From the NCBI RefSeq assembly GCF_964063325.1, contig NZ_OZ061315.1, positions 4,092,001 to 4,156,000 on the forward strand: a stretch of DNA of 64,000 nt, read 5' to 3'. The notes below the pieces were generated by a model, which was given only the letters and a program-made list of their open reading frames with translations, did not search any database and had not been told where the DNA came from. Each line of letters starts with the position of its first letter. The stretch's first letter is position 1. The position numbers and the translations under genes are program-made. This stretch comes from Hafnia alvei (GTDB taxonomy: Bacteria > Pseudomonadota > Gammaproteobacteria > Enterobacterales > Enterobacteriaceae). Below are positions 9,056 through 18,847 of this stretch, in pieces.

Positions 9056-9073
9056 ATCTTACACATGTAATCC
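9056..9073. promoter_or_regulatory. Putative EvgA box upstream of hdeB
   Basis: ATCTTACACATGTAATCC matches 12 of 16 fixed positions of TTCYTACANNTGTARGAA, the inverted repeat I recall for E. coli EvgA. A second half-site ATCTTACA lies at 9019-9026. The surrounding 8885-9323 gap is AT-rich and holds no other feature I can name. Confidence 0.5.
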
Positions 9074-9323
9074 TTAGACTACACCTATCTAGAGCAAGCC
9101 CTATAGACTATATAATTCAAGGTGTTTATCCTATCCATAGTAGCTTATTTACTTTGAGGCTTCTGATTTAACATTATAAAAATAACTCATCGTTAAATTA
9201 ATAAATTTCATTTTTTCAGTGCAAACAAATTCATTGCGACCCGTTGCCGAAACATGCGCATCACTATACCGAACCGTATACTAACGTATATGACAACCCA
9301 GTTATATCCGACAAGGTATTTTT

Positions 9324-9530
9324 GTGAAAATTATATATATATTTGTTATCAGCTGTATGTTTATACCCTCCCTACATTCAGATCATGAGTACATCACCGC
9401 TAAGAGATCATGCAATAACCTGATTCATATGATAAACATAAAAGATCTTACAAAAGACATCATAAATAACCCACTATTAAAGAATAACAAAAAATGCGTA
9501 TCTCTCACATGGAGATGCGATGCAAAGTAG
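9324..9530 (+). CDS. Possible small exported protein, unrecognised
   Basis: A 68-codon frame from a GTG, with AAGG about 8 nt upstream. The first 19 residues look like a signal peptide (MKIIYIFVISCMFIPSLHS). The rest is Asn/Lys-rich with three further cysteines. Its composition follows the local AT bias, and I recognise no family. It could be a remnant or chance. Confidence 0.25.
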   Translation: MKIIYIFVISCMFIPSLHSDHEYITAKRSCNNLIHMINIKDLTKDIINNPLLKNNKKCVSLTWRCDAK

Positions 9531-9622
9531 ATACAACAAAAAAACATTCATCAACTTATAAAATAATTTAGCATTGAAAATATTTACACGTGAATAATAA
9601 ATCAAATTTGAGCATTGTTAGC

Positions 9623-9832
9623 ATGAAAAAAACAAAGCAGGATTGGCTGTTTCAGCTTCGTCGTTGTACATGTAAAGACACACTAGAGAAAGTTATTGAA
9701 GCCAATAATTACAAACTCAGCCAAGGCGATCTCATCGTTTTTTACTCTGCAGCCGATCATCGGTTAGCTGAAATCATAATGAATAAACTCTACGATAAAA
9801 TACCTTCTTGTGTCTGGTCCTTTGTTAGGTAA
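9623..9832 (+). CDS. Hha/YmoA-family nucleoid modulator
   Basis: The 69-residue product aligns with Hha over its full length: FQLRRCTCKDTLEKVIE, YKLSQGDLIVFYSAADHRLAE and MNKLYDKIPSCVWSFVR. Hha-family proteins bind H-NS and steer silencing of AT-rich, horizontally acquired or stress genes. A GTG at 9590 would add 11 residues, but the ATG at 9623 fits the family length (72 in Hha). It sits in very AT-rich DNA directly ahead of the gadB promoter, with no partner TomB gene. A local role in H-NS control of the acid island is likely but inferred. Confidence 0.85.
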   Translation: MKKTKQDWLFQLRRCTCKDTLEKVIEANNYKLSQGDLIVFYSAADHRLAEIIMNKLYDKIPSCVWSFVR

Positions 9833-9870
9833 TGACTATTTTGCGCATAAAAATTAAAACTAAAGGCGAC

Positions 9871-9888
9871 ATCTTACGCGTGTAGGAA
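9871..9888. promoter_or_regulatory. Putative EvgA box upstream of gadB
   Basis: ATCTTACGCGTGTAGGAA matches 14 of 16 fixed positions of TTCYTACANNTGTARGAA and ends 172 bp before the gadB ATG. A further half-site ATCTTACA lies at 9913-9920. The spacing mirrors the box at hdeB. Confidence 0.6.
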
Positions 9889-10060
9889 TATGACTTCATT
9901 TACAGGAATCCTATCTTACATCGTTAAACAAAATATTATCATGGCGAAAATAAGAACATCTTCGTTGATAAAACTGAGAGCAATAATAATGTTTAATCAT
10001 GTCACTGGAGTGAATCTAGTATCTAGATTAAATATGACATCAACCTTTTAGAGGTAATAT

Positions 10061-11461
10061 ATGAATAATAAACAAACGCTGAAATGCAATGATGGCCTAG
10101 ACGATGTTTACGCTTCCATTGAATTATCAACCTCACTACCAAAAACAAAGTTCCCCGCCCAAGAGCATGACCCTCGTAATATTTTCAATGCGGTTCGTGA
10201 TGAATTAATGTTAGATGGCAACTCTCGTCAAAACTTGGCAACGTTTTGCCAAACATGGGTTGATGAAGAAATTCGCGATCTAATGGATTTATCAATTGAT
10301 AAGAACATGATTGATAAAGATGAATATCCACAGACGGCCGAAATTGAAACGCGCTGTGTGCATATGCTGGCCGATCTTTGGAACTCTCCAACACCTGAAA
10401 CCACGCTGGGCTGTTCTACTATCGGTTCATCAGAAGCCGCCATGCTGGGTGGATTAGCGCTTAAGTGGCAGTGGCGTAAAAAGCGTGCAGCTTTAGGTCT
10501 ATCAACCGATAAGCCAAACTTGATCTGTGGCCCAGTACAAATTTGCTGGCATAAATTTGCTCGTTATTTTGACGTTGAGCTGCGTGAAATTCCGCTGCAG
10601 GGCGACCGCCTCATTATGAGCCCAGAAGAAGTCCTCAAGCGCGTCGACGAAAATACAATTGGTGTCGTGCCAACGCTCGGTGTCACTTTCACGTGCCAAT
10701 ATGAGCCTGTTAAGCAGGTTCACGATGCCCTCGACCAATTGCAAAAAGAGACGGGTCTGGATATCCCAATGCACATCGATGGTGCGAGTGGTGGCTTCTT
10801 GGCCCCATTCTGCGCACCCGATCTTGAGTGGGATTTCCGCCTACCTCGCGTAAAATCCATTAATGCTTCCGGCCATAAATTCGGACTTGCTCCGCTCGGG
10901 ACTGGCTGGGTTGTGTGGCGTGAAGCGGCTGACCTACCTCAAGAACTCATTTTCAACGTTAACTATCTTGGCGGCGACATGCCAACCTTCGCGCTGAATT
11001 TCTCACGCCCTGGCGGTCAAATTATTGCGCAGTATTACAACTTCTTGCGTTTAGGCCGTGAAGGCTATGCCAAAATTCATAATGCCTGCTATTCAACGGC
11101 TCAATATTTGGCACAAGAAATTGAAAAACTTGGACCATTCGAAATGATCTTTGATGGTGATTGTGAAAAAGGCATTCCTGCGCTTGCTTGGAAACTTAAA
11201 GACAACGCATCAACCAATGGTTATACCCTGTACGACTTGGCAGACAGACTGCGCAGCCGTGGTTGGCAGGTGCCGGCCTATTCCATGCCTGCTGAACGTG
11301 AAGACCTTGTGGTACAACGCATCCTAGTGCGACATGGCGTTAGCCGCGATCTCGGTAGCCTATTGATTGATGATATGAAGCGGGCGCTGGATTATTTCGA
11401 AAAACACCCAGTAAGCCATGCTCTGTCTGAAAAAGAAGCCAGTGGATTTAATCACGGTTAA
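10061..11461 (+). CDS. gadB: Glutamate decarboxylase
   Basis: A PLP enzyme of 466 residues, the same length as E. coli GadA/GadB. It converts glutamate to GABA and CO2 and consumes a proton each turn. ICWHKFARYFDVELREIP, MHIDGASGGFLAPF and SINASGHKFGLAPLG are near-identical to E. coli, with Lys273 (my count) as the PLP lysine. The penultimate residue is His465, equivalent to the E. coli residue that caps and silences the active site at neutral pH, so the pH switch looks conserved. A GAGG precedes the ATG. It is followed by gadC, glsA and a K+ channel in the same direction. Confidence 0.97.
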   Translation: MNNKQTLKCNDGLDDVYASIELSTSLPKTKFPAQEHDPRNIFNAVRDELMLDGNSRQNLATFCQTWVDEEIRDLMDLSIDKNMIDKDEYPQTAEIETRCVHMLADLWNSPTPETTLGCSTIGSSEAAMLGGLALKWQWRKKRAALGLSTDKPNLICGPVQICWHKFARYFDVELREIPLQGDRLIMSPEEVLKRVDENTIGVVPTLGVTFTCQYEPVKQVHDALDQLQKETGLDIPMHIDGASGGFLAPFCAPDLEWDFRLPRVKSINASGHKFGLAPLGTGWVVWREAADLPQELIFNVNYLGGDMPTFALNFSRPGGQIIAQYYNFLRLGREGYAKIHNACYSTAQYLAQEIEKLGPFEMIFDGDCEKGIPALAWKLKDNASTNGYTLYDLADRLRSRGWQVPAYSMPAEREDLVVQRILVRHGVSRDLGSLLIDDMKRALDYFEKHPVSHALSEKEASGFNHG

Positions 11462-11613
11462 ACTCTATTAGCTTTTCCTATGATTATTTAATCAGTAACT
11501 TTATTAGATTGAAATGATCTAGGCCTCCCTATATTTAATAGACAACAGCTGCCCTTTCACAAATATATTCCATCCGGGATAGAGAGGGTAATTGTTGTTT
11601 CAAGGAAATAACA

Positions 11614-13161
11614 ATGGCGAATATAAAAGCCTCCCCCGCAACAAACCAATTATCGTTATTAGGCTTCTTTGCCATAACGGCATCAATGGTTATGGCAGTA
11701 TATGAATATCCCACCTTTGCAACCTCAGGGTTTAGCTTAGTCTTCTTCCTGCTACTCGGCGGTATTCTATGGTTTATTCCCGTAGGCCTGTGCGCGGCAG
11801 AGATGGCCACGGTTGAAGGTTGGGAAGAAGGCGGCGTTTTTACTTGGGTATCTAAGACCCTCGGTGAACGCTGGGGATTCGCAGCAATTTCATTTGGGTA
11901 TCTGCAAATTGCAGTCGGTTTTATCCCAATGCTGTACTTTATTTTGGGGGCTTTATCTTTCATTCTAAAATGGCCTGCACTCAATGAAGATCCGATAACA
12001 AAAACCATAGCGGGATTAGTTATCCTCTGGGCATTAGCCATTACCCAATTCAGCGGTACAAAATATACCGCCCGCATTGCGAAAATCGGTTTCTTTGCGG
12101 GTATTTTACTCCCTGCTCTTATTCTGGTTGTTTTGGCTATTAGCTACTTAGCGAGCGGTGCACCTTTACAAATTGAAATGAGCACGGCGACCTTCTTCCC
12201 TGATTTCACACAGATCGGGACATTAGTGGTATTCGTTGCCTTTATTCTGAGTTATATGGGCGTTGAGGCATCAGCAACTCACGTCAATGAAATGAAAAAT
12301 CCAGGCCGTGATTATCCTATTGCGATGATACTGCTGATGATTGCTGCTATTTGCTTGAGCTCAATCGGCGGACTTTCGGTTGCTTCCGTTATCCCACATA
12401 ATGACATTAACTTGTCTAGCGGCGTCGTTCAGACATTCAACGTGCTTATTTCACATTACGGCCCCGGCTTTGAATGGGCGACGCGTATCATTGCCGCACT
12501 GCTGATGTTGGGTGTTTTAGCCGAAGTCGCTTCTTGGATCGTCGGGCCTTCACGAGGTATGTTCGTCACCGCACAAAAGGGCATACTTCCTAAAAGCTTT
12601 GCAAAAGTGAACAAGAACGGCGTGCCCGTTGCTTTAGTTATTTCTCAATTGGCTATTACGACCATCGCGTTGACTATTCTGACAAACACCGGTGGCGGCA
12701 GCAATATGTCGTTCCTAATCGCATTGTCATTAACGGTGGTTATTTATCTCTGCAGCTACTTCATGCTGTTCTTGGGTTATATTCAATTAATCCGTAAGCA
12801 ACCAGATAAAAAACGTGCTTTCCATATCCCTGGCGGCAAGAACTTCAAAATTCTTATTGCCGTGGTTGGGCTGGCAATTTCATTAATTGCTTTCATTGTT
12901 TCATTCTTCCCGCCAAGTTCATTACCGGGCGGTGAGGCGAATGATGTTTACGTTGAACTCTTAGTTGTTAGCTTCCTCATTGTATTGTCCATTCCTTTCA
13001 TCGTTTATGCATTACATACTAAGAAAGGGAAAACAACCAATGCAACGCTAGTACCTATCAAGTCTCACAACGCACCAGAGGGTCATTTCTTCATGCACCC
13101 ACGTGCCCGTTCAACACATCATTTTGTCGTTGGCAGCGAAAAGAAAATTGATAGCAAATAG
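11614..13161 (+). CDS. gadC: Glutamate:GABA antiporter
   Basis: An APC-superfamily transporter of 515 residues with about 12 membrane spans, exchanging external glutamate for cytoplasmic GABA. Family matches include TASMVMAVYEYPTFATSGF at the start and YMGVEASATHVNEMKNPGRDYP in the middle. The C-terminal tail (NAPEGHFFMHPRARSTHHFV) corresponds to the C-plug that closes E. coli GadC above about pH 6.5. An AAGGAAATAAC sequence provides the ribosome-binding site. It lies 152 bp after gadB and is presumably co-transcribed. Confidence 0.97.
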   Translation: MANIKASPATNQLSLLGFFAITASMVMAVYEYPTFATSGFSLVFFLLLGGILWFIPVGLCAAEMATVEGWEEGGVFTWVSKTLGERWGFAAISFGYLQIAVGFIPMLYFILGALSFILKWPALNEDPITKTIAGLVILWALAITQFSGTKYTARIAKIGFFAGILLPALILVVLAISYLASGAPLQIEMSTATFFPDFTQIGTLVVFVAFILSYMGVEASATHVNEMKNPGRDYPIAMILLMIAAICLSSIGGLSVASVIPHNDINLSSGVVQTFNVLISHYGPGFEWATRIIAALLMLGVLAEVASWIVGPSRGMFVTAQKGILPKSFAKVNKNGVPVALVISQLAITTIALTILTNTGGGSNMSFLIALSLTVVIYLCSYFMLFLGYIQLIRKQPDKKRAFHIPGGKNFKILIAVVGLAISLIAFIVSFFPPSSLPGGEANDVYVELLVVSFLIVLSIPFIVYALHTKKGKTTNATLVPIKSHNAPEGHFFMHPRARSTHHFVVGSEKKIDSK

Positions 13162-13195
13162 TTAGTATTTTTCTTCAAATAAATACAACTCACCT

Positions 13196-13219
13196 AAACG
13201 CCTAATTTATTAGGCGTTT
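13196..13219 (+). terminator. Hairpin after gadC
   Basis: A perfect stem AAACGCCTAA / TTAGGCGTTT with a short loop lies 35 bp past the gadC stop and is followed by TTTCC rather than a long T-run. It may be a leaky terminator or mRNA stabiliser that sets glsA expression below gadBC. Confidence 0.5.
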
Positions 13220-13263
13220 CCTACGCTTTAGAGACTAAAATATTTCACTATAGGGTTAACTTT

Positions 13264-14202
13264 ATGACTATGGTTCTAAATAATGTACAAGAAGCATTAG
13301 TGAACGCGTACTCCCAATTTTCAACACTCGCGGGCGGAGAAAACGCAAACTATATTCCTTATTTAGCAAGCATCCCCAGTAACGTCTCCTCAATGGCTAT
13401 TGTCACCGTTGATGGCGATATTCTGTCTCAAGGAGATTCTGACTTCCGGTTTGCTTTAGAATCTATTTCCAAAGTATGTTCTCTTGCCTTAGCACTCGAA
13501 GACGTTGGGCCAACAGAGGTACAAAACAAAATTGGTGCAGACCCTACTGGACTCCCCTTCAATTCAGTTATTGCGCTGGAACTGCATAGCGGAAAGCCCT
13601 TATCTCCTTTGGTGAACGCTGGCGCCATGTCTACCGTGAGCCTTCTTAACGCAAATAGTAGCGAACATCGGTGGGAGCGTATTCTTAATATTCAGCAGCA
13701 ACTGGCAGGAGCGCCGATCTCACTGTGCGAAGAGCTTAATCACTCAGAGCAAACCACTAACTTTCATAATAGAGCCATTGCTTGGCTGCTATATTCTGCA
13801 GATGCCATGTACTGTGATCCCATGGAGGCCTGTGATGTTTATACCCGCCAGTGCTCAACGTTAGTAAACACCGTTGAGCTTGCAACTATGGCGGCCACTT
13901 TTGCCGCCGGCGGCATTAATCCAATTACCCAGAAAAAAGTATTAACCGCAGCGAATGTTCCTTTCCTTCTTGCTGAAATGACCATGGAGGGGATGTATGG
14001 AAGTTCTGGCGATTGGGCTTATACCGTTGGCTTGCCGGCAAAGAGCGGCGTCGGTGGCGGAATTTTAACGGTAGTTCCGGGCGTGATGGGGATCGCGGCA
14101 TTCTCTCCGCCGCTTGATGCCATGGGCAACAGCGTCCGAGGTCAGAAGATGACGGCATCCTTCGCCCAGCGGCTGAATTATAACTTGTACAAGAATCGCT
14201 AA
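13264..14202 (+). CDS. glsA: Glutaminase (YbaS/GlsA family)
   Basis: A 312-residue serine-dependent glutaminase closely following E. coli YbaS/GlsA1 (310). The beta-lactamase-like dyad is in SISK (Ser67, Lys70). ADPTGLPFNS, SEQTTNFHNRAIAWLLYS and KSGVGGGILTVVPG are family blocks. It hydrolyses glutamine to glutamate and ammonia. Ammonia takes up a proton, and the glutamate supplies GadB, so in acid it works both as its own resistance system and as a feeder of gadBC. It lies downstream of gadC behind a hairpin. Confidence 0.95.
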   Translation: MTMVLNNVQEALVNAYSQFSTLAGGENANYIPYLASIPSNVSSMAIVTVDGDILSQGDSDFRFALESISKVCSLALALEDVGPTEVQNKIGADPTGLPFNSVIALELHSGKPLSPLVNAGAMSTVSLLNANSSEHRWERILNIQQQLAGAPISLCEELNHSEQTTNFHNRAIAWLLYSADAMYCDPMEACDVYTRQCSTLVNTVELATMAATFAAGGINPITQKKVLTAANVPFLLAEMTMEGMYGSSGDWAYTVGLPAKSGVGGGILTVVPGVMGIAAFSPPLDAMGNSVRGQKMTASFAQRLNYNLYKNR

Positions 14203-14261
14203 AATCACACGCCATTATTTCTCGCGATAGACAAATCGGTTGAAACCGGTGGAAGAATTCG

Positions 14262-15182
14262 ATGGCTCCATCTTCTATCCAAAATTTAACGATTCCGATA
14301 GAGCCATTCATGACGACAAATAACCATATGAAAAATAACCAAACTAGCAGTTGGCATCAGAATTTATATTCATTTCTTTTCGACATTCACACTAAGCATG
14401 GAAAAAGAGCTGAGTGGGTTTGGATGTCTATATCAATCGCAAGCGTTGCTCTTATTTTCCTTGAGTCAGCGGACCCAGAGGTTAATAACAATATCCCTAC
14501 AGGAAAAAACGTCTATTTCATCCTTGAGGTTTTGTTTACCGCAATATTTACTTTGGAATATATTTTACGTCTGTTATCTGAAAAGAGAATGAGCACGTAT
14601 GTTTTTAGTTTTCTCGGGGTCGTAGACGTAGTAACCACGTTGCCTCTTTATATTTTATTATTATATCCTGATATTGCATGTGAGTATTTTACGCTCTTGC
14701 GAATGCTACGGGTCATGAGAATATTACGTGTATTTAAAATCATGCATTATATGGGGTCAGTCAATTTACTGTGGGAGAGTATTTATGGTATACGCAAAAA
14801 GTTATTGATATTTTTTACTTTCGTCTTTATCCAACTGTGTTTATTTGGCGGGATTATGTACGTCATCGAGGGGCCAGAAAATGGCTTTACCAGCCTTCAC
14901 GTTGCCGTTTATTGGGGAGTTGTCACAATGACAACGGTAGGATACGGCGATATCACGCCTCATACTGCGTTAGGACGCTGTCTGGCATCCATTCTTATAT
15001 TGATTGGCTATTCGATTATCGCCATACCTACTGGGGTATTAACGGCACATATGACAGACCTGTTGCAACGCCGCCGTCACACTCATAGGTGTTCGAATTG
15101 TAATAAAACGGGTCATGATGAGGATGCCGCATTTTGCAAAGCCTGCGGGCACCCTTTTAGCGTATCACGCAATAATGGCTAA
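14262..15182 (+). CDS. Voltage-gated-type K+ channel with C-terminal zinc ribbon
   Basis: A 306-residue six-TM channel subunit. An S1-S4 sensor-like domain (~50-165) ends in an arginine-repeat S4 (R147, R150, R153, R156). The pore helix leads to the selectivity filter TVGYGD (225-230), followed by S6. The tail (277-298) is a zinc ribbon, with CxxC at 277/280 and CxxC at 292/295. The start at 14262 follows GGAAG with good spacing; Met17 and Met23 are alternatives. It is last in the gadB-gadC-glsA run, 59 bp after glsA, so a role in membrane potential or K+ flux during acid stress is likely but inferred. Confidence 0.88.
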   Translation: MAPSSIQNLTIPIEPFMTTNNHMKNNQTSSWHQNLYSFLFDIHTKHGKRAEWVWMSISIASVALIFLESADPEVNNNIPTGKNVYFILEVLFTAIFTLEYILRLLSEKRMSTYVFSFLGVVDVVTTLPLYILLLYPDIACEYFTLLRMLRVMRILRVFKIMHYMGSVNLLWESIYGIRKKLLIFFTFVFIQLCLFGGIMYVIEGPENGFTSLHVAVYWGVVTMTTVGYGDITPHTALGRCLASILILIGYSIIAIPTGVLTAHMTDLLQRRRHTHRCSNCNKTGHDEDAAFCKACGHPFSVSRNNG

Positions 15183-15249
15183 GCAGTAAAACACTGTCTC
15201 CACGCGATTCGACTTAAGCATAAGATATGACGCAAAAAACAAGCGTCAA

Positions 15250-18200
15250 TCATGCTTGGGAAAAGCTGTTAATCGCCTCTCTTAAGCGATTTAGCTCAAC
15301 TTCAAGCTGCTTCATTCCATGTTCAATGACAGAATCATCAGTCTGAACAACTGAATGATTCTCTAACTTTTCCGCTAATTCCTGTAATTTAGTCGCACCA
15401 ATAATTTGAGCAGTGCCATTAATGCGATGCATATGCATTTTGAATGCGGTCCAATCACCCGCCATTTTGGCTTCCTGAGCAGCTAAGAAATCTTTATTAT
15501 TTTCTAGCATCGATTGTTCCAACATCTGCTGCATTAATTTTGGATCATTTAATGCCAGCGATTTTAGTGTCGCAATATCAATAAGCTCGTCTAGCTGATA
15601 AGTCATATTTACTGATCCCACAGAGGCTAATGCGGAAGCCAATTGTTGTAAATTGATCGGTTTGAAAAGACATGCATTCATGCCAATTGCAAGGCATCGA
15701 TCTTTTTCCTGCGCTTGGGCATTTGCAGTTAAGCCCCAAATAACGATATCGCTGTCAAAGCCTCGAATATGACGCGTCAAGGTAACCCCATCCATATTCG
15801 GCATATTGACATCTGTTATCACCAAGTCATAGCTATGTTCATTTATCAAAATTAATGCATCATTTCCATCGCTCGCCTCATCGACTTTATATCCCAGCGT
15901 ATCTAATTGACGACGCAGCAGCAGACGGTTAACCGGATGATCGTCAACGATTAATATTTTTAGTTTCTTGGCTGGGTACACCGCAGGCTGCAGTTCAACC
16001 GAGCTGATGATATCTTCATGAGATACCGCCGTTACCAGATCGATCGTCATCGTTGTCCCTTGTCCAACCTGACTCAGCAACCCCAACTTTCCATTCATAC
16101 GCGTCACTAACTCGCGACAAATCAAAAGCCCTAACCCCGACCCTGTCTGCTGTTTACCCGTTTCGGTTTGGCTGTATGGCTTAAAGAGCCGTTCCTGATC
16201 TTCTTGGCTAATGCCCGCACCGGTATCTGTCACACGCAATATAAGCTGGGTTTGGCCAGAACGCGTGGCGATGGACTCTGCGCTGACCTCAACCCCACCG
16301 TGTTCTGTGAATTTTATGGCATTGCTTAGCAGATTGGAGAGTAATTGCTTGGTTGCCTGAGGATCTAGACGTAAATACTCCCCTTTGACCAGTCGGTTAA
16401 CAAAGGTGAGTTTGAGCTGTTTCTGCTTGGCAAGACCTTCGAAGCCTCTCATCACCGTCGTAATCAGCACCTCAAGATTGACCCATTCTGGCGATAATTC
16501 AAAACTCCCAGACTCGATTTTATTCATATCTAAAATATCGCCGATTAGCCCCAGCAATGACTGAGCCGTGGCGTAGGCCAACGAGATAGACTCTTTATCT
16601 TCTTCAGGACTTTGGTTATGGAGAGCGAGTAATTCAAGAAACCCCATCACCGCGCTGACAGGCGTGCGAATTTCATGGCTCATGCTGGCTAAGAAAGTAC
16701 TTTTCGCCTCATTAGCCTGAATCGCTTTATCCTTTTCAGTTTGCAATGCGCCGAGCAACTGTCGCGATTCCGTCACATCCTGCCATCCACAGATTAGCGT
16801 TGGCAGAACATTGTCGGATGGCATAACACAAAGCGTAATCCAATGAATAATATGGCGATCCTCTCGACCATTGTTCAGCATAATGCTGTGCTCAATAACC
16901 TTATCAGGGATCAGACCATTTTGAATGTCTCGGTTAAGAACCGAAAAAATATCAGACAGTGGATTACGACTATCAAACAAAGATGTAGAGGTCACATTTT
17001 TCTGGTCAGTTGAAAAAAATGACATAAAAGCACTGTTATAGCTTTGAACTTCACCATCGAGAGAAATGGTATAAACCGGTATAGGGATCGAATTAGATAA
17101 TGTTTTTCTAAAGCTAAGCTGGTTTTCTAAATCCGCCTGAGATTGTTTTCTCATGCGTACTTCTCGTGAAAGATACCCGCCCCACAGTAGGAAACTTAAA
17201 ATAATAAAAACAGACAGCGTTATTACAATATAAAACTGCTTATTATAAAGATGCCAGGTATCAATTTTGATATCAGGAAGTTTAACCCACTTAGACGAAA
17301 TGAATAATATCGTTTTAGGTGGAATATTATCTAGTGCCTTATTCAATATTTGCTTTAATTCTTGATCTCCACGCGGAACAGCAAAACTGACTAAGGCTGG
17401 GGCTTCATCCGCCATGATCTCATATTTGAGTTGGTTGGGATAATAATGGTCTATCATATAGCGGGCGGTTAGCTGCGTTGATATGACCGCATCAATTTTC
17501 CCTTCAGCCAACAGATTAAGCCCAAGGCTGGTATTTTCGACCTGCACAAGTTCGATCCCAGGGTATTTAGTATGCAATTTTTCCGTAAGAATATGCATCG
17601 TTGTCACCGCCACTTTCATCCCCGGTGACAGCTCAGCATTACTAGCAGAGGTTCTCACCACGACGGCAAAAGGCGTCGTGATAATAGGATGAGTAAATGA
17701 AATCAGCTCCTCACGGCTAGGGCTATATGTCGCCGTAGGGAGTATATTCCAATCACCGTTTAGCATTTTATCAACCATTTCGGTATTGGAATTAGCTGTT
17801 ACAGTTTCGAACTCTAACCCTGTTTGTAAATGAATAAGATTGAGGATATCCCCTGTCACACCTCTTATTTCATTGTTCTCATCTAATAGCGAAAAAGGCG
17901 CGTAATATGGATTAATCAATACTTTAAGTTTAGGATGCTTCTCTAACCAACGCTGTTCCTGAGGTGTTAATGATAAAGATTTTGTTAACAACGCTGGATT
18001 ACCGCTTTCTAACCACGGCTGAGAAATATGATTTGTAATAGGATTCGTCAAGCCACCTAAAAAATTATTGATAATAGGAATCAAAGGTGATTGCGTATCT
18101 AAAGCGATAAATTGATTATGTATCGGCGAGGAACGCCAGAATTTAATAATACTTAATGTCTGATGGAAATCACGCATTATACTCGTGCCACTGGCAAGAT

Positions 18201-18843
18201 TATTACCAATGAAATAGTTGCTTTTTCCATTATATAACGAGGCGAGCGCTTGATACGCAGTCTCATAGTGAAGAATTTTAGCATTCGGAAATGAAGCTTT
18301 TACAAACTGTTCGCTAGGATAACCCTCTGCAATAGCAATGGTTACCGGACTATCCGTATGCAGCGGTTGCATAACATTTTTTTGGGTGGTGACTAAGGTC
18401 GGATAAGCGCTAATCATCGGTAAGGACGCAACGAAAGGTGCCGTGGCGTTAAAACCGGTTTTAAGCGAAGTCAGCATCAAATCAGCTTTACCAACTTTGA
18501 CAGCATTTAGCGCAAGTTTTTCGCTTTCATAGTGGTCAATCTTAACGTTAATACCCAGCGCTCTCTGCAACAAAGACAGATATTCAGCATTCATGCCACG
18601 GAAACGGCCGGAAGAGCTATCCAACATCAGCGGAGGCGATTCTGGAGAATAAACGGCAATAACAAGCGTCTTTTTTTCCGCCAGCCACAGTTGCTCGGCA
18701 GTACTCAATTTGAGATTAGGGAGCATGGGGCCGCTGTTACTAAAAATCTCCAGTCTTACTGGCTCTTGGTTAGCAGATGCACCCTGAGCAACGAATAACG
18801 TTGCAATGATAAACAGCGTAAGTCTGATTGCTCGTTGTAGCAT
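15250..18843 (-). CDS. evgS: EvgS-like hybrid sensor histidine kinase
   Basis: From the ATG at 18843 it is 1197 residues, the length of E. coli EvgS; a TTG at 18855 is less likely. Order: signal peptide, two periplasmic SBP_bac_3 domains (~35-260 and ~290-525), one TM (~545), PAS, HisKA (SHEIRTPVSAV), HATPase (TGSGLGLLICRELV), receiver (ITDVNMPNMDG) and HPt near the end. In the HPt the phospho-accepting His (~1139) sits in HRINGTA, where E. coli has HRIHGAA. EvgS senses mild acid and relays phosphate to EvgA. It follows evgA with a 4-nt gap. Confidence 0.95.
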   Translation of the reverse strand: MLQRAIRLTLFIIATLFVAQGASANQEPVRLEIFSNSGPMLPNLKLSTAEQLWLAEKKTLVIAVYSPESPPLMLDSSSGRFRGMNAEYLSLLQRALGINVKIDHYESEKLALNAVKVGKADLMLTSLKTGFNATAPFVASLPMISAYPTLVTTQKNVMQPLHTDSPVTIAIAEGYPSEQFVKASFPNAKILHYETAYQALASLYNGKSNYFIGNNLASGTSIMRDFHQTLSIIKFWRSSPIHNQFIALDTQSPLIPIINNFLGGLTNPITNHISQPWLESGNPALLTKSLSLTPQEQRWLEKHPKLKVLINPYYAPFSLLDENNEIRGVTGDILNLIHLQTGLEFETVTANSNTEMVDKMLNGDWNILPTATYSPSREELISFTHPIITTPFAVVVRTSASNAELSPGMKVAVTTMHILTEKLHTKYPGIELVQVENTSLGLNLLAEGKIDAVISTQLTARYMIDHYYPNQLKYEIMADEAPALVSFAVPRGDQELKQILNKALDNIPPKTILFISSKWVKLPDIKIDTWHLYNKQFYIVITLSVFIILSFLLWGGYLSREVRMRKQSQADLENQLSFRKTLSNSIPIPVYTISLDGEVQSYNSAFMSFFSTDQKNVTSTSLFDSRNPLSDIFSVLNRDIQNGLIPDKVIEHSIMLNNGREDRHIIHWITLCVMPSDNVLPTLICGWQDVTESRQLLGALQTEKDKAIQANEAKSTFLASMSHEIRTPVSAVMGFLELLALHNQSPEEDKESISLAYATAQSLLGLIGDILDMNKIESGSFELSPEWVNLEVLITTVMRGFEGLAKQKQLKLTFVNRLVKGEYLRLDPQATKQLLSNLLSNAIKFTEHGGVEVSAESIATRSGQTQLILRVTDTGAGISQEDQERLFKPYSQTETGKQQTGSGLGLLICRELVTRMNGKLGLLSQVGQGTTMTIDLVTAVSHEDIISSVELQPAVYPAKKLKILIVDDHPVNRLLLRRQLDTLGYKVDEASDGNDALILINEHSYDLVITDVNMPNMDGVTLTRHIRGFDSDIVIWGLTANAQAQEKDRCLAIGMNACLFKPINLQQLASALASVGSVNMTYQLDELIDIATLKSLALNDPKLMQQMLEQSMLENNKDFLAAQEAKMAGDWTAFKMHMHRINGTAQIIGATKLQELAEKLENHSVVQTDDSVIEHGMKQLEVELNRLREAINSFSQA

Positions 18844-18847
18844 AAAG

